The position numbers and the translations under genes were made by a program. This document shows, one piece after another, positions 7,672-16,400 of a stretch of DNA of 46,761 nucleotides. Below the pieces are notes generated by a model. It was given only the letters and a program-made list of their open reading frames with translations, did no database searches and was not told the origin of the DNA. Source of the DNA: Deltaproteobacteria bacterium (GTDB lineage: Bacteria > Myxococcota_A > Polyangia > Polyangiales > JADJMO01); NCBI GenBank assembly GCA_016182965.1, contig JACPFM010000034.1, forward strand, positions 1 to 46,761, in the 5' to 3' direction. Positions within the stretch are counted from its first letter, which is position 1, and each line of letters starts with the position of its first letter.

Positions 7672-8332
7672 CGACGGGCGTGATCGGCTCCTCGCTGTGG
7701 AGCAGCCGCGACGTATCGTAGAGCACGTACGCTCCGAAGAGCAGCACGCCGACGCTGGCGATGGCCAGGTGGAAGACCGCCGAGCCGACGAACATGCCGA
7801 TGATCGACGCGCCGATCAGCACCAGCAGGCCCATCCACAGCATGCCGCCGAGGAAGGAGAAGTCCTTCTTGCTCACGAACGCGTAGGCGGTGAGCCCGCC
7901 GAAGCCGGCGCCCGCCAGGAGGAACGCGTCGCGCACGGGGTTGGCGCTGAGCGTGCCGCCCATCTTCGCCATGAGCGTGGCGACGAAGAGCGACGGCGCG
8001 ATGAACAGGCCCGAGAGGAACGTGAAGCCGAGGAGGGCGGCCACGTTGACGCCGGGCCGGTGCCGGACCGCCGACAGCAGGAAGAAGCCGCCGAAGAAGA
8101 CCAGCAGCGAGATGATGAAGTGCTGCGCCACGAACGCGACGAGCGGCGGCACCGCGATGCCCTTGCCGAGCAAGACGGGCTCGCCCGTGTAGAGCGCGGT
8201 CATCGCGCCGCCGGCGGCGGTCAGGATGCCGGCGAAGAACAGGCCGTAGACTTTGCGGAGGAACGCGAGCCGCGTCTGCGCGCTGGCGCGCGCGAGGGGG
8301 ATGCCGCGCTGGGTGAACGTGGTCGGGTACAT
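7592..8332 (-). CDS. Bax inhibitor-1/YccA-family membrane protein
   Basis: A 246-aa integral membrane protein of the BI-1 (UPF0005, YbhL/YccA) family, with seven predicted helices. Examples are LFFAGILTAAGGAMTAL, FIISLLVFFGGFFLL, MLWMGLLVLIGASIIGMFV and VFHLAIASVGVLLFGAYVLYDT. The C-terminal signature of the family is visible as YDTSRLLHSEE followed by AAISLYLDFLNLFLFLLHIL. Bacterial members are linked to calcium leak or to FtsH modulation; the role here is unproven. The ATG at 8332 follows TTGAGGACC, a reasonable ribosome-binding site. It is the first gene of the minus-strand run reaching dnaJ and is divergent from trmH, with 87 bp between. Confidence 0.93.
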   Translation of the reverse strand: MYPTTFTQRGIPLARASAQTRLAFLRKVYGLFFAGILTAAGGAMTALYTGEPVLLGKGIAVPPLVAFVAQHFIISLLVFFGGFFLLSAVRHRPGVNVAALLGFTFLSGLFIAPSLFVATLMAKMGGTLSANPVRDAFLLAGAGFGGLTAYAFVSKKDFSFLGGMLWMGLLVLIGASIIGMFVGSAVFHLAIASVGVLLFGAYVLYDTSRLLHSEEPITPVDAAISLYLDFLNLFLFLLHILSGRRD

Positions 8333-8419
8333 GGGTGGTCCTCAACCTAATCAGCGTTTCGCGGCCGGGAAGTGTTCCCGGGGCTCCTCCGCGCTCCGGC
8401 CGTGGTATTCGGCCTTTTC

Positions 8420-9127
8420 ATGCGCAGGCGCAGTGAAGGCGTCCTCATCGGTGGCGAGGCCACGGCCGCGCCGCTCCCGTACCCCGCCGAGGAGATCATC
8501 GCGGCCCTCGAGCCGCTGGCCACCGAGGCGCGCGCGGCGCGCGTCCAGGGGGTGCTCTCGCGCCGGCTCGCCTCGGTCACGGTGGTCGTCGACTCGCTCC
8601 ACGACCCGCACAACGGCGCCGCGATCGTGCGCAGCTGCGACGCCTTCGGCGTGCAGTACTTCCACGCCATCGAGCGCCACGAGCCGTTCGCCGCCGCGCG
8701 CGCGGTCGCCCGCGGCTCGCAGAAGTGGGTCGACGTGGTGCGCCACCCCGGGCCGGCCGCCTGCATCGCCGCCCTGCGCGCGAGCGGTCACGAGCTGATC
8801 GCCACCCACCCCGAGGGCGAGCTCGTCCCGGAGGATCTCGCGCGCATCCCCAAGGTCGCCCTGGTCCTCGGCAACGAGCGCGACGGGATCATGCCGGACG
8901 TCCGCGCGGCCTGCACGCGCGCGGTGCGCGTGCCGATGAGCGGGTTCGTCGAGTCGCTGAACGTCTCGGTCACGACCGCGATCCTCCTCTTCGCGGCGAC
9001 CCGCGGCCGCGAGGGCGATCTCGACGAGGCGACGCGCCGCACGCTCTACGCGCGCGGCCTGTGGCAGACGGTCCCGCGCGCCCACGAGCACGTCGAGGCG
9101 GTGCGCGTGCACGCGCAGAGAGGGTGA
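8420..9127 (+). CDS. trmH: tRNA (guanosine-18-2'-O)-methyltransferase, SpoU family
   Basis: A 235-aa SPOUT methyltransferase close to TrmH in length. It methylates the 2'-O of G18 in the tRNA D-loop using S-adenosylmethionine. The three SpoU motifs are present: motif 1 NGAAIVRSCDAFG with the catalytic Arg, motif 2 VALVLGNERDGI, and motif 3 VRVPMSGFVESLNVSVTTAI, forming the trefoil knot. The C-terminal RRTLYARGLW helix is also TrmH-like. ATG at 8420 is chosen; an upstream extension to 8372 lacks family similarity. It starts a plus-strand cluster (trmH, haem lipoprotein, ruvA). Confidence 0.92.
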   Translation: MRRRSEGVLIGGEATAAPLPYPAEEIIAALEPLATEARAARVQGVLSRRLASVTVVVDSLHDPHNGAAIVRSCDAFGVQYFHAIERHEPFAAARAVARGSQKWVDVVRHPGPAACIAALRASGHELIATHPEGELVPEDLARIPKVALVLGNERDGIMPDVRAACTRAVRVPMSGFVESLNVSVTTAILLFAATRGREGDLDEATRRTLYARGLWQTVPRAHEHVEAVRVHAQRG

Positions 9128-9140
9128 TAGAGTGCGGTCC

Positions 9141-9713
9141 ATGCGTGGCGCAGCGCGGGTGATGTTGCTGTCGCTCTCCGTCTTGGCGGGCGCGTGCTCG
9201 TCGAGCGAAGACGGAGGCTCGACGCCCGCCGACGCCGCCGGCGAGGCCTGCCTCGGGTTCGACGCCGGGCCGGCTTACGAGGCGCCGCCGGCGGTGGAGG
9301 TCGATCCGTTCGACGAGGACGCCACCGTCGAGGACACCGCGCCGCCCGACGTCGGCCCTCCGGTCAGCCGCGCCGAGATCGACGACATCATCAGCGGCTC
9401 GTGCTCGTTCAGCAGCTGCCACGGCACCAGGCCCGGCAGCGGCGGTCTCTACCTCGCGCCGCCGCCGAGCAACTGGGTCGTCGAGCTCGCGAACAAGCCC
9501 TCGACCCTCCATCCGACCATGAAGCGAGTCGTCCCGGGCGATCCGACCCGCAGCTTCCTCGTGCAGAAGCTCGGCCCCGGCCTCTGCGCGCTCGACAAGG
9601 AGTGCGCCTCCGGCAGCTGCGGCGACCGCATGCCCAAGGGCGCGCCGCCGCTGTCGGCCGCCGACGTCGCCAAGATCGTCGCCTGGATCCGACAGGGAGC
9701 GTCCGAGTCGTGA
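9141..9713 (+). CDS. Lipoprotein with a c-type haem-like CX4CH motif
   Basis: A 190-aa protein with a lipoprotein signal (MRGAARVMLLSLSVLAGAC), an acidic linker rich in Ala, Asp and Pro, and a small domain with SCSFSSCHG (a CX4CH arrangement). This is followed by GGLYLAPP, RVVPGDPTRSFLVQKLG, MPKGAPPLSAADVAKIVAWI. The order (haem Cys-His, VPGDP..S.LVxKL, MP, LS..ExxxIxxWIxxGA) is that of planctomycete/myxobacterial cytochrome-c-like domains. Whether haem is attached through a CX4CH motif is not shown by sequence; the Met in MPKG could be the axial ligand. Two more Cys (CALDKECASGSC) are unusual. The TGA overlaps the GTG of ruvA (GTGA), so translation is probably coupled. Confidence 0.75.
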   Translation: MRGAARVMLLSLSVLAGACSSSEDGGSTPADAAGEACLGFDAGPAYEAPPAVEVDPFDEDATVEDTAPPDVGPPVSRAEIDDIISGSCSFSSCHGTRPGSGGLYLAPPPSNWVVELANKPSTLHPTMKRVVPGDPTRSFLVQKLGPGLCALDKECASGSCGDRMPKGAPPLSAADVAKIVAWIRQGASES

Positions 9714-10312
9714 TCGGGCGGCTCTTCGGCGCGATCGTCGCGCAGGGCGACGACGGCACGATCACCGTCGACGTCAACGGCGTCGGCTACGAGGTCACCG
9801 TGCCGCTCGGCGCGCTCGGCCGCGCGCGCCACGAGGGCGACCGCGTGATCCTGCACATCCACACGGTGGTGCGGGAGGACGCCTTCCAGCTGTACGGCTT
9901 CCCGTCGCTCGACGAGCGCGAGGTGTTCCGCATCCTCATCGGCGTCTCCAGCGTCGGACCGAAGATCGCCACCTCGATCCTCGGCGCGATGCCGCCCGCC
10001 GAGCTGCAGTCGGCGATCGCGCGCCGCGAGCTCGGGCGGCTGACGGCGATCAGCGGCGTCGGTCGGAAGACCGCCGAGCGCCTGCTCCTCGAGCTGAAGG
10101 ACAAGCTCGGGGGCCTCTCGCTCGCCGGAGCCGCGCCCGTCGCCGCGCCGGCCGCGCAGGTCGCGACCAAGCAGGAGCTGCTCCGGAGCGCGCTGGCCAA
10201 CATGGGCTTCAAGCCGGCGGAGGTCGATCGCGCGGTCGACGCGGTGCGCGATCGCATGGCGACCAGCGAGCTCGCCGAGCTGGTTCGTGACGCGCTCGCC
10301 GCTGCGCGTTGA
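9710..10312 (+). CDS. ruvA: Holliday junction DNA helicase subunit RuvA
   Basis: 200 aa, normal RuvA length. It binds Holliday junctions as a tetramer and loads the RuvB motor for branch migration. Visible parts are the N-terminal OB fold (MIGRLFGAIVAQGDDGTITV, DVNGVGYEVTVP, LYGFPSLDEREVF), two helix-hairpin-helix motifs (LIGVSSVGPKIATSIL and LTAISGVGRKTAERLLLEL), an Ala/Pro linker, and domain III (ELLRSALANMGFKPAEVDRAV). The start is GTG 9710, overlapping the preceding TGA. ruvC and ruvB are not adjacent, unlike in many proteobacteria. Confidence 0.97.
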   Translation: MIGRLFGAIVAQGDDGTITVDVNGVGYEVTVPLGALGRARHEGDRVILHIHTVVREDAFQLYGFPSLDEREVFRILIGVSSVGPKIATSILGAMPPAELQSAIARRELGRLTAISGVGRKTAERLLLELKDKLGGLSLAGAAPVAAPAAQVATKQELLRSALANMGFKPAEVDRAVDAVRDRMATSELAELVRDALAAAR

Positions 10313-10380
10313 TCGGTCGACGCAAGGGCGATCGGAGCCGATGAAGCTTGTCGTCCCACAATCCGGAGCAGTGCTCTACG

Positions 10381-11757
10381 ATGGGGCTCCGCACGTCCAT
10401 GTCGCCCCCGACCGTCCCCTCGCGCGATGTCCTGCTGAGAATCTCGAAGTGGCTCGTCGCCCGCGAGCGCCGGGACGAGGCGGTGCAGATGCTCTGCGCG
10501 GTCGCCGCCACCAGCGCGGGCACCGAAGACGCGCAGGGCCTGCTCGGCGCGGCGCTCGAGGTGCAGCCGCAGTCACCGCTCGCCAAGGCGGTCTTCGAGC
10601 GGATGGAGGGCTCGGGCCGCGACGGCGATCACGTCGGCCTCGACGCCGCGGTCGCGAAGTACGGCGCCGAGGAGATCGACAAGCTCCACCGCGAGATGAA
10701 CCGCCCGCAGTTCATGCGGGCGCAGGTCGGCTTCAACAACAACGTCAAGTACAAAGACGTCGCCTTCCACGTCCAGACCGAGGACTCGGGCGTCAAGCTC
10801 CCGCACATCATCACGCACCTGTTCGCCGACGGCGGCCGCGTCATCAAGAGCCACAAGCGCTCCTACGCCGACGACGCCGATCGCGCCGACGTCGGGCCGT
10901 TCGTGCGCGGGTTGATGAAGGCGCAGCACATGGAGATGGTCGCCATGCTGCGCGCCGGGAAGTTCGACGAGATCATCGCCGGGCGCGCCCGCGGCGGCAT
11001 GGAGGTGCTCACCGAGCCGCCGCAGACCGACGTGCAGCAGATGGGCAAGGCGAAGGCGCCCGCCGTCGCGCCCCCTGCGCCGGTGGTCGAGAAGCCCCGG
11101 CCCAGCGCGCCGGTGCGCTTCGCGCTTTACGTCATGCGGAGCACCTACGGAGGCCCGGAGATCTACGAGCCGCCGGGCGACGAGGTCATCGTCGGCAAGA
11201 ACGGCGGCGTGCCGCTCGCGGGCGAGCGCTTCTGCCACCACACCGAGGGCGTCTTCCACTTCCGCGACGGCGAGCTGTTCCTCGAGGACCTCCCGGGCGG
11301 CAACGGCATCTTCATCCGCATCCGCCACCCGGTGGAGCTCGAAGCCGGCGACGAGTTCGTGCTCGGCGATCAGCTGCTGCGCCTCGAGCGAAACGCCGAC
11401 CGCAACCTCCAGCCCGATCCAGGGCCCACGTACCTGTGGTTCTCGCCGTGCCCGCCGCAGTCGGCGTTCCGCATCATCCAGATCCTCCAGGGCGGCGCCG
11501 AGGGCGAGACCCGCATGGCCGGCGGCACCACCCTGCAGATCGGCCGCCGCGAGGGCGACATGATGTTCCCCAACGATCCGCGCGTGGCCGATCGCCACTG
11601 CCTGGTCGAGGAGCAGGCCGGCGTGGTGGTGCTCACCGACCTGATGTCGCGCACCGGCGTGTTCGTGCGCCTGCGCGGCGAGCAGCGCCTGTTCACCGGC
11701 GACGAGCTGCTCGTCGGCCGCACGGTCCTGCGCGTCGACGTGCGCGCGGGACGCTGA
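10381..11757 (+). CDS. Protein with two C-terminal FHA-like domains
   Basis: About 458 aa from the ATG at 10381; ATG 10399 and TTG 10348 are alternatives and no strong ribosome-binding site separates them. The N-terminal 90 residues are a helical, TPR-like segment. A basic/acidic block follows, with QVGFNNNVKYKDVAFHVQTE and GVKLPHIITHLFADGGRV, then a Pro-rich linker. Residues about 255-345 and 365-458 look like forkhead-associated domains (IGRREGD then DPRVADRHCLVEE; GDELLVGRTVLRV). The first contains VGKNGGVPLAGERFCHHTEG. FHA domains bind phosphothreonine, so it may read out the Hanks kinases of this genome. The last 185 bp are duplicated, 98% identical, at 19353-19537. Confidence 0.8.
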   Translation: MGLRTSMSPPTVPSRDVLLRISKWLVARERRDEAVQMLCAVAATSAGTEDAQGLLGAALEVQPQSPLAKAVFERMEGSGRDGDHVGLDAAVAKYGAEEIDKLHREMNRPQFMRAQVGFNNNVKYKDVAFHVQTEDSGVKLPHIITHLFADGGRVIKSHKRSYADDADRADVGPFVRGLMKAQHMEMVAMLRAGKFDEIIAGRARGGMEVLTEPPQTDVQQMGKAKAPAVAPPAPVVEKPRPSAPVRFALYVMRSTYGGPEIYEPPGDEVIVGKNGGVPLAGERFCHHTEGVFHFRDGELFLEDLPGGNGIFIRIRHPVELEAGDEFVLGDQLLRLERNADRNLQPDPGPTYLWFSPCPPQSAFRIIQILQGGAEGETRMAGGTTLQIGRREGDMMFPNDPRVADRHCLVEEQAGVVVLTDLMSRTGVFVRLRGEQRLFTGDELLVGRTVLRVDVRAGR

Positions 11758-11785
11758 CGCGTCGCGCGGGCGCGCGCACGAGATC

Positions 11786-12006
11786 ATGGACCTATTCCCG
11801 TGGATCACGACGAACCCCCACAGTGCGGCGGTCGCCCGTGCGTCCGCGGCATGGGCATCCGAGTGACCGACGTGCTCGACCTTCTGGCGGCTGGGCTCGG
11901 CATCGACGAGGTCCTCACCGAGCTGCCCGACCTCGAGCGTGATGACGTGATGGCATGCCTGAAGTTCGCGAGCCGCCGCGTCGACCACCCGATCCTCGCG
12001 GCATGC
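11786..12006 (+). pseudogene. DUF433 antitoxin-like gene, copy A (decaying)
   Basis: About 95% identical at the nucleotide level to the intact copy at 19636-19857. Compared with that copy, one base is lost near 11820 (CACAGTGC versus CACCAATGC), which shifts the frame. The stop is also lost (GCATGC instead of GCATGA), so reading continues to 12333. A GTG at 11800 could re-enter the frame after the deletion and give MDHDEPPQCGGRPCVRG, so partial expression is conceivable. DUF433 proteins are short DNA-binding-like antitoxins usually paired with a DUF5615 PIN-like toxin; no toxin follows here. It sits 28 bp after the FHA gene, as the intact copy follows the FHA tail fragment. Confidence 0.75.
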
Positions 12007-12103
12007 CGAACATCGGCCTCGGTGAACCGGGTCGCGAGTCGCGTGCGCTCTGAGCGGGGTGGACCGCGAAGCCGCTGCTCGGACGAAGTGCTATCATTTC
12101 GGC

Positions 12104-12343
12104 ATGAGCACGCCCTCCGAGCGACGCGCGCATCGTCGTCGAACCTGGACGGCGCAGCTCTACACCGGCCCCGACGCTCTTACGGCGATGGAGCGCGACG
12201 ACCTCGCGGAGTGGGCGGCGATGGAACCGACCGAACGTCTCGCGCTCACCTGGCAGCTCAGCCTCGAGCAATACGGAGGAGCCGATGCCGACGCGCTGGA
12301 GCCGCGACTTCCTCGATCTGCTTATCGCGTTGAACGACGCTGA
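12104..12343 (+). CDS. Small protein paired with the nucleotidyltransferase
   Basis: 79 aa from the ATG at 12104. Arg-rich N-terminus (ERRAHRRRTW), then MERDDLAEWAAMEPTERLALTWQLSLEQYGG. The phrase PxERLxLTxxLS is typical of short helical partners encoded directly before DUF6036/AbiEii-type nucleotidyltransferases. It overlaps the next gene by 59 bp in another frame, and that gene's ribosome-binding site lies inside this one, so translation is coupled. Antitoxin-like function is inferred from context only. Confidence 0.65.
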   Translation: MSTPSERRAHRRRTWTAQLYTGPDALTAMERDDLAEWAAMEPTERLALTWQLSLEQYGGADADALEPRLPRSAYRVERR

Positions 12344-12758
12344 GGCACGCTACCTCCTGGTAGGCGGGCATGCGGTCGGTCTTCATGGACGACCGCGCGC
12401 GACCAAGGACTTCGACCTCTGGATCGAGGCCACGGCGACCAACGCCGAACGGGTCTTCCGAGCTCTCGACGCGTTCGGCGCGCCCGTGGCTGCCGTGCGC
12501 GCCACGGACTTTGCGACGCCCGGCTACGGCTTTCTGATGGGCTCGCCCCCGTTTCGAATCGAGCTGCTCACGATCGTCTCCGGGCTCGACTTCGCTGACG
12601 CGTGGACGCGTCGAGAGTCGCACGTCCTCGACGGCGTCCCCTGCTTCGTGATCAGCCGCGACGACCTCGTCGCCAACAAGCGCGCCGCCGGACGCCCCCA
12701 GGATCTCGCCGACGCTGATCTGCTCGAACGCCAGGCCGAGCGTCGATCGCGCCGCTGA
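12285..12758 (+). CDS. Nucleotidyltransferase-fold protein (DUF6036/AbiEii-like)
   Basis: 157 aa. The ATG at 12285 has an excellent GGAGGAG site, which fixes the start. The nucleotidyltransferase signature is YLLVGGHAVGLHGRPRATKD then FDLWIEA: the GG...G loop, HG, then T-K-D-F-D with the metal-binding acidic pair. A third acidic residue may be in FRIELLT. Related genes act as toxins that transfer a nucleotide to tRNA or protein (AbiEii, MenT) or are uncharacterised. Together with the overlapping upstream gene it forms a toxin-antitoxin-like module. The module lies inside the segment bounded by FHA-tail repeats, consistent with accessory DNA. Confidence 0.75.
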   Translation: MPTRWSRDFLDLLIALNDAEARYLLVGGHAVGLHGRPRATKDFDLWIEATATNAERVFRALDAFGAPVAAVRATDFATPGYGFLMGSPPFRIELLTIVSGLDFADAWTRRESHVLDGVPCFVISRDDLVANKRAAGRPQDLADADLLERQAERRSRR

Positions 12759-12814
12759 GCTCCGCGTCGACTTCGTGCCGGGCAATCGAGCCGGCCGAGC
12801 GGTTCCCCTCGAGT

Positions 12815-12926
12815 CGCACCAAGAGAGCCGGCGTCTTCGTGCGCCTGCGCGGCGAGCGGCGCTTGTTCACCGGAGTTGCTCGCCGGCCGCACGGTGCTGC
12901 GCGTCGACGTGCGCGCGGGGCGTTGA
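12815..12926 (+). pseudogene. FHA-gene 3' fragment, copy C (frameshifted)
   Basis: Matches the end of the FHA gene (about 11646-11757), from GGCGT-TTCGTGCGCCTGCGC to the stop region GCGCGCGGGGCGTTGA. Relative to the parent it has several substitutions and a 5-bp deletion at about 12874, which breaks the frame before VGRTVLRVDVRAG. There is no start signal. It is a scar of an older duplication, more diverged than the copy at 19353-19537. Confidence 0.75.
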
Positions 12927-12961
12927 CGCGCCGCTCCTCGGTCCTCTGCGCCAGCACCCAT

Positions 12962-13348
12962 TCACGGACGTCCGTGAACGAGACCGAGCGCGATGCGGAA
13001 GTCGAACGCGCCCCGCAGCTTCGTGAGCTTCTCGGCCGTCGGCGTGAGGATCTCGGCAGGGTCCTCGTCGTCGAGCCAGAAGTCGATCTCGGCCACCTCG
13101 ACGCGGACCCTGCAGCCGTCGAGCGGCTCGATCACGAGCTCGACGTCGAAGTCGTCGAGCGATCGGAACGACTGCCGGACGCCCTCCACTCGCTCGAACG
13201 AGACTCTCTCGATCGCAGAGGTCACGACGGCGCCGTCGTCGAGCTGGATCTCGATGCGGCCGCGCTTGCCGTTCGACTCGATGCGCAGGCGCTGCAACGA
13301 GCCTCCCTGCGCCGGTATGGGGATCCAGCGAGCTTCTCGACGGGGCAT
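12962..13348 (-). CDS. Hypothetical protein (128 aa)
   Basis: ATG at 13348, stop at 12962. The sequence alternates beta strands (RIEIQLDDGAVVTSAIERVSFERV, DFDVELVIEPLDGCRVRVEVAEIDFWL) and ends with DDEDPAEILTPTAEKLTKLRGAFDFRIALG. No family is recognised; the composition suggests a soluble beta-rich protein. The stop lies next to the FHA fragment C and the start is 111 bp from the Kelch gene's stop. A 55-bp stretch overlapping its start codon has a diverged copy at 22662-22716. There is no strong ribosome-binding site. Confidence 0.55.
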   Translation of the reverse strand: MPRREARWIPIPAQGGSLQRLRIESNGKRGRIEIQLDDGAVVTSAIERVSFERVEGVRQSFRSLDDFDVELVIEPLDGCRVRVEVAEIDFWLDDEDPAEILTPTAEKLTKLRGAFDFRIALGLVHGRP

Positions 13349-13459
13349 GGGACCTGGTCGCGCGACGGCGAGGAGAACGCAAGCCTCGACGACAGCCTCG
13401 TCGCGCTCGATGACGAGCGCGCGATCGTCGGCCGGCCGATTCGAAACCGGCGGCGAGCC

Positions 13460-16400
13460 TCACGCCGCCTTGCGCCCCCCCTTACGGGCGCGACGGCCCA
13501 TCGCGCCGGCGATCGCGATGACGAGCAGCGTCGGCGCGGAGCTCGATCGCCCCGCCGCGACGCCGCAGCCGCCCGACTCCTCGATGGCCGCGTCCCCCGT
13601 CGCCGGGACGCACTTGCCGGTGGACGTGTCGCACACCGTGCCGCTCGCGCACTCGTCGCTCGAATGACACGTGCTCGCGCACGTCCCGCTCGTGTCGCAC
13701 AGGTACGGCGAGCAGTCCTTCGTCACCCCGTCCGCCGACTTCGACGTGTGCCGGTCGACGCAGGTCGCACCCGAGACGCACTTCTTGTTGCTGCAGCGCC
13801 CGCCGCTCGAGCAGTCGACGTCTCCCGCGCACGCCGTCTTGCACTGACCCGTCGTGCCGTCGCACGCGTACGCCCCGCAATCGACCGGCGTCGCGGCGGG
13901 GCAGCTCCCCTTCCCGTCGCACGACGCGCCGGGCACCGACTGGTTGCCATCGCACGCGGCCTCCCGGCACACGACCGACGGGCCGACGAACCCCGCGCAC
14001 GAGGTGCGGACGTCGCCGTTGCACAGCGCCGCCTTGCAGCGCTCTGCGTCGCCGGTCGGGCACGCGTCGCGCTTACCGTGCGGCGCCCCGCTCACCGCCG
14101 CGCACGTCCCCTCGGCCCCCGAGGCGTCGCACGCCTCGCACTGGCCGGTGCACGCGCTGTTGCAGCAATAGCCGTCGACGCAGAAGCCGCTCGCGCACTC
14201 GCTCGCCGCGGCGCACGCCTTGCCAGGCGACAGCTTCTTCTTGCACGCGCCGCCCGCGCAGTACGCGTCGGTCGCGCACTCGTCGTCGCTCGCGCACGCG
14301 GTGGTGCACGCGCCCGCCTTGCAGAGGAACGGCGCGCACTCGGTGCCGCCCGTCACGGCCTTGCACGTCCCGGCGCCGTCGCACTGCTGCGCGACCACCC
14401 GCGTCTCGTCGCACGTCGTCGCCCCGCAGCTCGTCCCGCCCGCCGCGTACGTCGTCCCCGCGCAGGAGGCCCGCGTCGTCCCGTCGCACCGCGGCGTCGC
14501 GCACGCGCTCCCCGCCCCGCAGGCGGTCCGAACGCCGTGCGGCGCGCCGGTGACCGCCGCGCAGGTCCCCTCGGCCCCCGCGGTGTCGCACGCCTCGCAC
14601 TGGCCGGTGCAGGCCGCGTTGCAGCAGAAGCCGTCGACGCACAGCGCGCTCGTGCACGCGCCGCCACGCGCGCAGGCCTGGCCGTTGGCGAGCCGCGGCT
14701 TGCACGTCCCCGCGTCGCAGAACGCGCCCGGCTGCACGCAGTCGGTGTCGACCGCGCACGTCGTGGTGCAGGTGCCCGCCGTGCACAAGAACGGCGCGCA
14801 GTCGATCCCCGTCGCGCTCGTGGTGCACGTCCCGAGGCCGTCGCAGACCTTGCCCGACACCGACGTCCCCGTGCAGACGTTCCCCGTCCCGCACGCCACG
14901 CCCGCGGTCTTGTTGACCACGCCCGCGCAGCTGGTGGTGGTGGTGCCGTCGCACGCGGGCGACTGACACGGGTTCGTGCTCGTGCCGCACGACGGGCGCG
15001 CGCCGTGGGGCGGGCCCGCGACCGGCGCGCACGTCCCCTCGAGACCCGCGACGTCGCACGCCTGGCACTGCGCGCCGCACGTCGAGTTGCAGCAGTACCC
15101 GTCGACGCAGTTGCCGCTGCTGCAGCTCGCGCCGCTCGTGCAGGTCTGGCCGTTGCTCTTCAGGCACTTCCCGAGGCCGTCGCACGCGAGGCCGGCGCCG
15201 CAGGTGGTCCCGGCGGCCTTGTTGGTGAACGAGCACGCGCCGGTGTTGGTGCAGCCGGTCCACGTCTGGCACACAGCGGGCGCGCACGAGCCCGCGCAGC
15301 AGTTGCCGCTCGCGCCGATCCCGCCGTCCGCGCCGCACGTGGCGCCCGACGCGCACGCGCGGCAGCTCGCGATCTTGCACGACGAAGCCGACGTGCCCGC
15401 CGTCGTGTCGCACGCGCCGCCCGTCGCGACCCTGGCGACGCACGTGCCGGCGCCGCTGCAGTAGTAGCCGCTCTGGCAGCTCGCGTCGTTCGCGCAGGTC
15501 GTGGGGCAGGTCGTGCTCGAGCCGGTGCACAGGTAGCCGGTGCCGCAGGCGGAGCCCGCCGACTTCGGCGAGAACGTGCACGACCCGCTCGTGCTGCAGC
15601 CCGTCCACGTGTTCTGGCACGTCCCCGCCGCCGGCGCGCAGGTCGTCGCGCAGCAGTTGCCCGAAGCTCCGCTGCCGGTGTCGGCGCCGCACTTGGCTCC
15701 CGACGAGCACTCCCGGCACGAGGCGACCATGCACGTCGTGGCGGTCGTCCCCGCCGTGGTGTCGCACGCGGCGCCGCTGGCAATTCGCGCGACGCAGGTG
15801 CCCGCGCCGCTGCAGTAGAAGCCGCTCTGGCAGCCCGTGTCGGTCGTGCAGCTCGTCGGGCACGCGGTGCTCGTGCCGTTGCACACGTGGCCCGAGGTGC
15901 CGCACGCCGTCCCCGACGTCTTCGCGGTGAACGTGCACGCACCGGTCGCGTCGCAGCTGCTCCAGACGTTCTCGCAGCTGCCGCTCGCCGGCGTGCAGCT
16001 CCCGGAGCAGCAGTTGCCGCTCGCGCCGCTCCCGGTGTCCTTGCCGCACGTGGCGCCCGACGCGCACTCGCGGCAGCGGACGACCTTGCACGTCGCCGCT
16101 GTGGTCCCCGCGGTCGTGTTGCACGCGCCGCCGCTCGCGATCTGCGCTTGGCAGCTGCCCGCGCCGCTGCAGAAGTACCCGCTCGTGCACCCCGCGTCGC
16201 TCGAGCACGTCACGCAAGCCGTGGTCGTGCCGATGCACTGATGGCCGGTCGCGCACCCGGTCGTGAAGCCGGCGGGCGCCGTCGCGCAGGTGCCGTTCGT
16301 CGCGCCGGTCCACCCCTGGGTGCCGCCGTCACAGCGCTGGCATGCGCCGGCGTTGCACGCCGTCAGGCAGCAGACGCCGTTCGCGCAGAAGCCCGACGCG

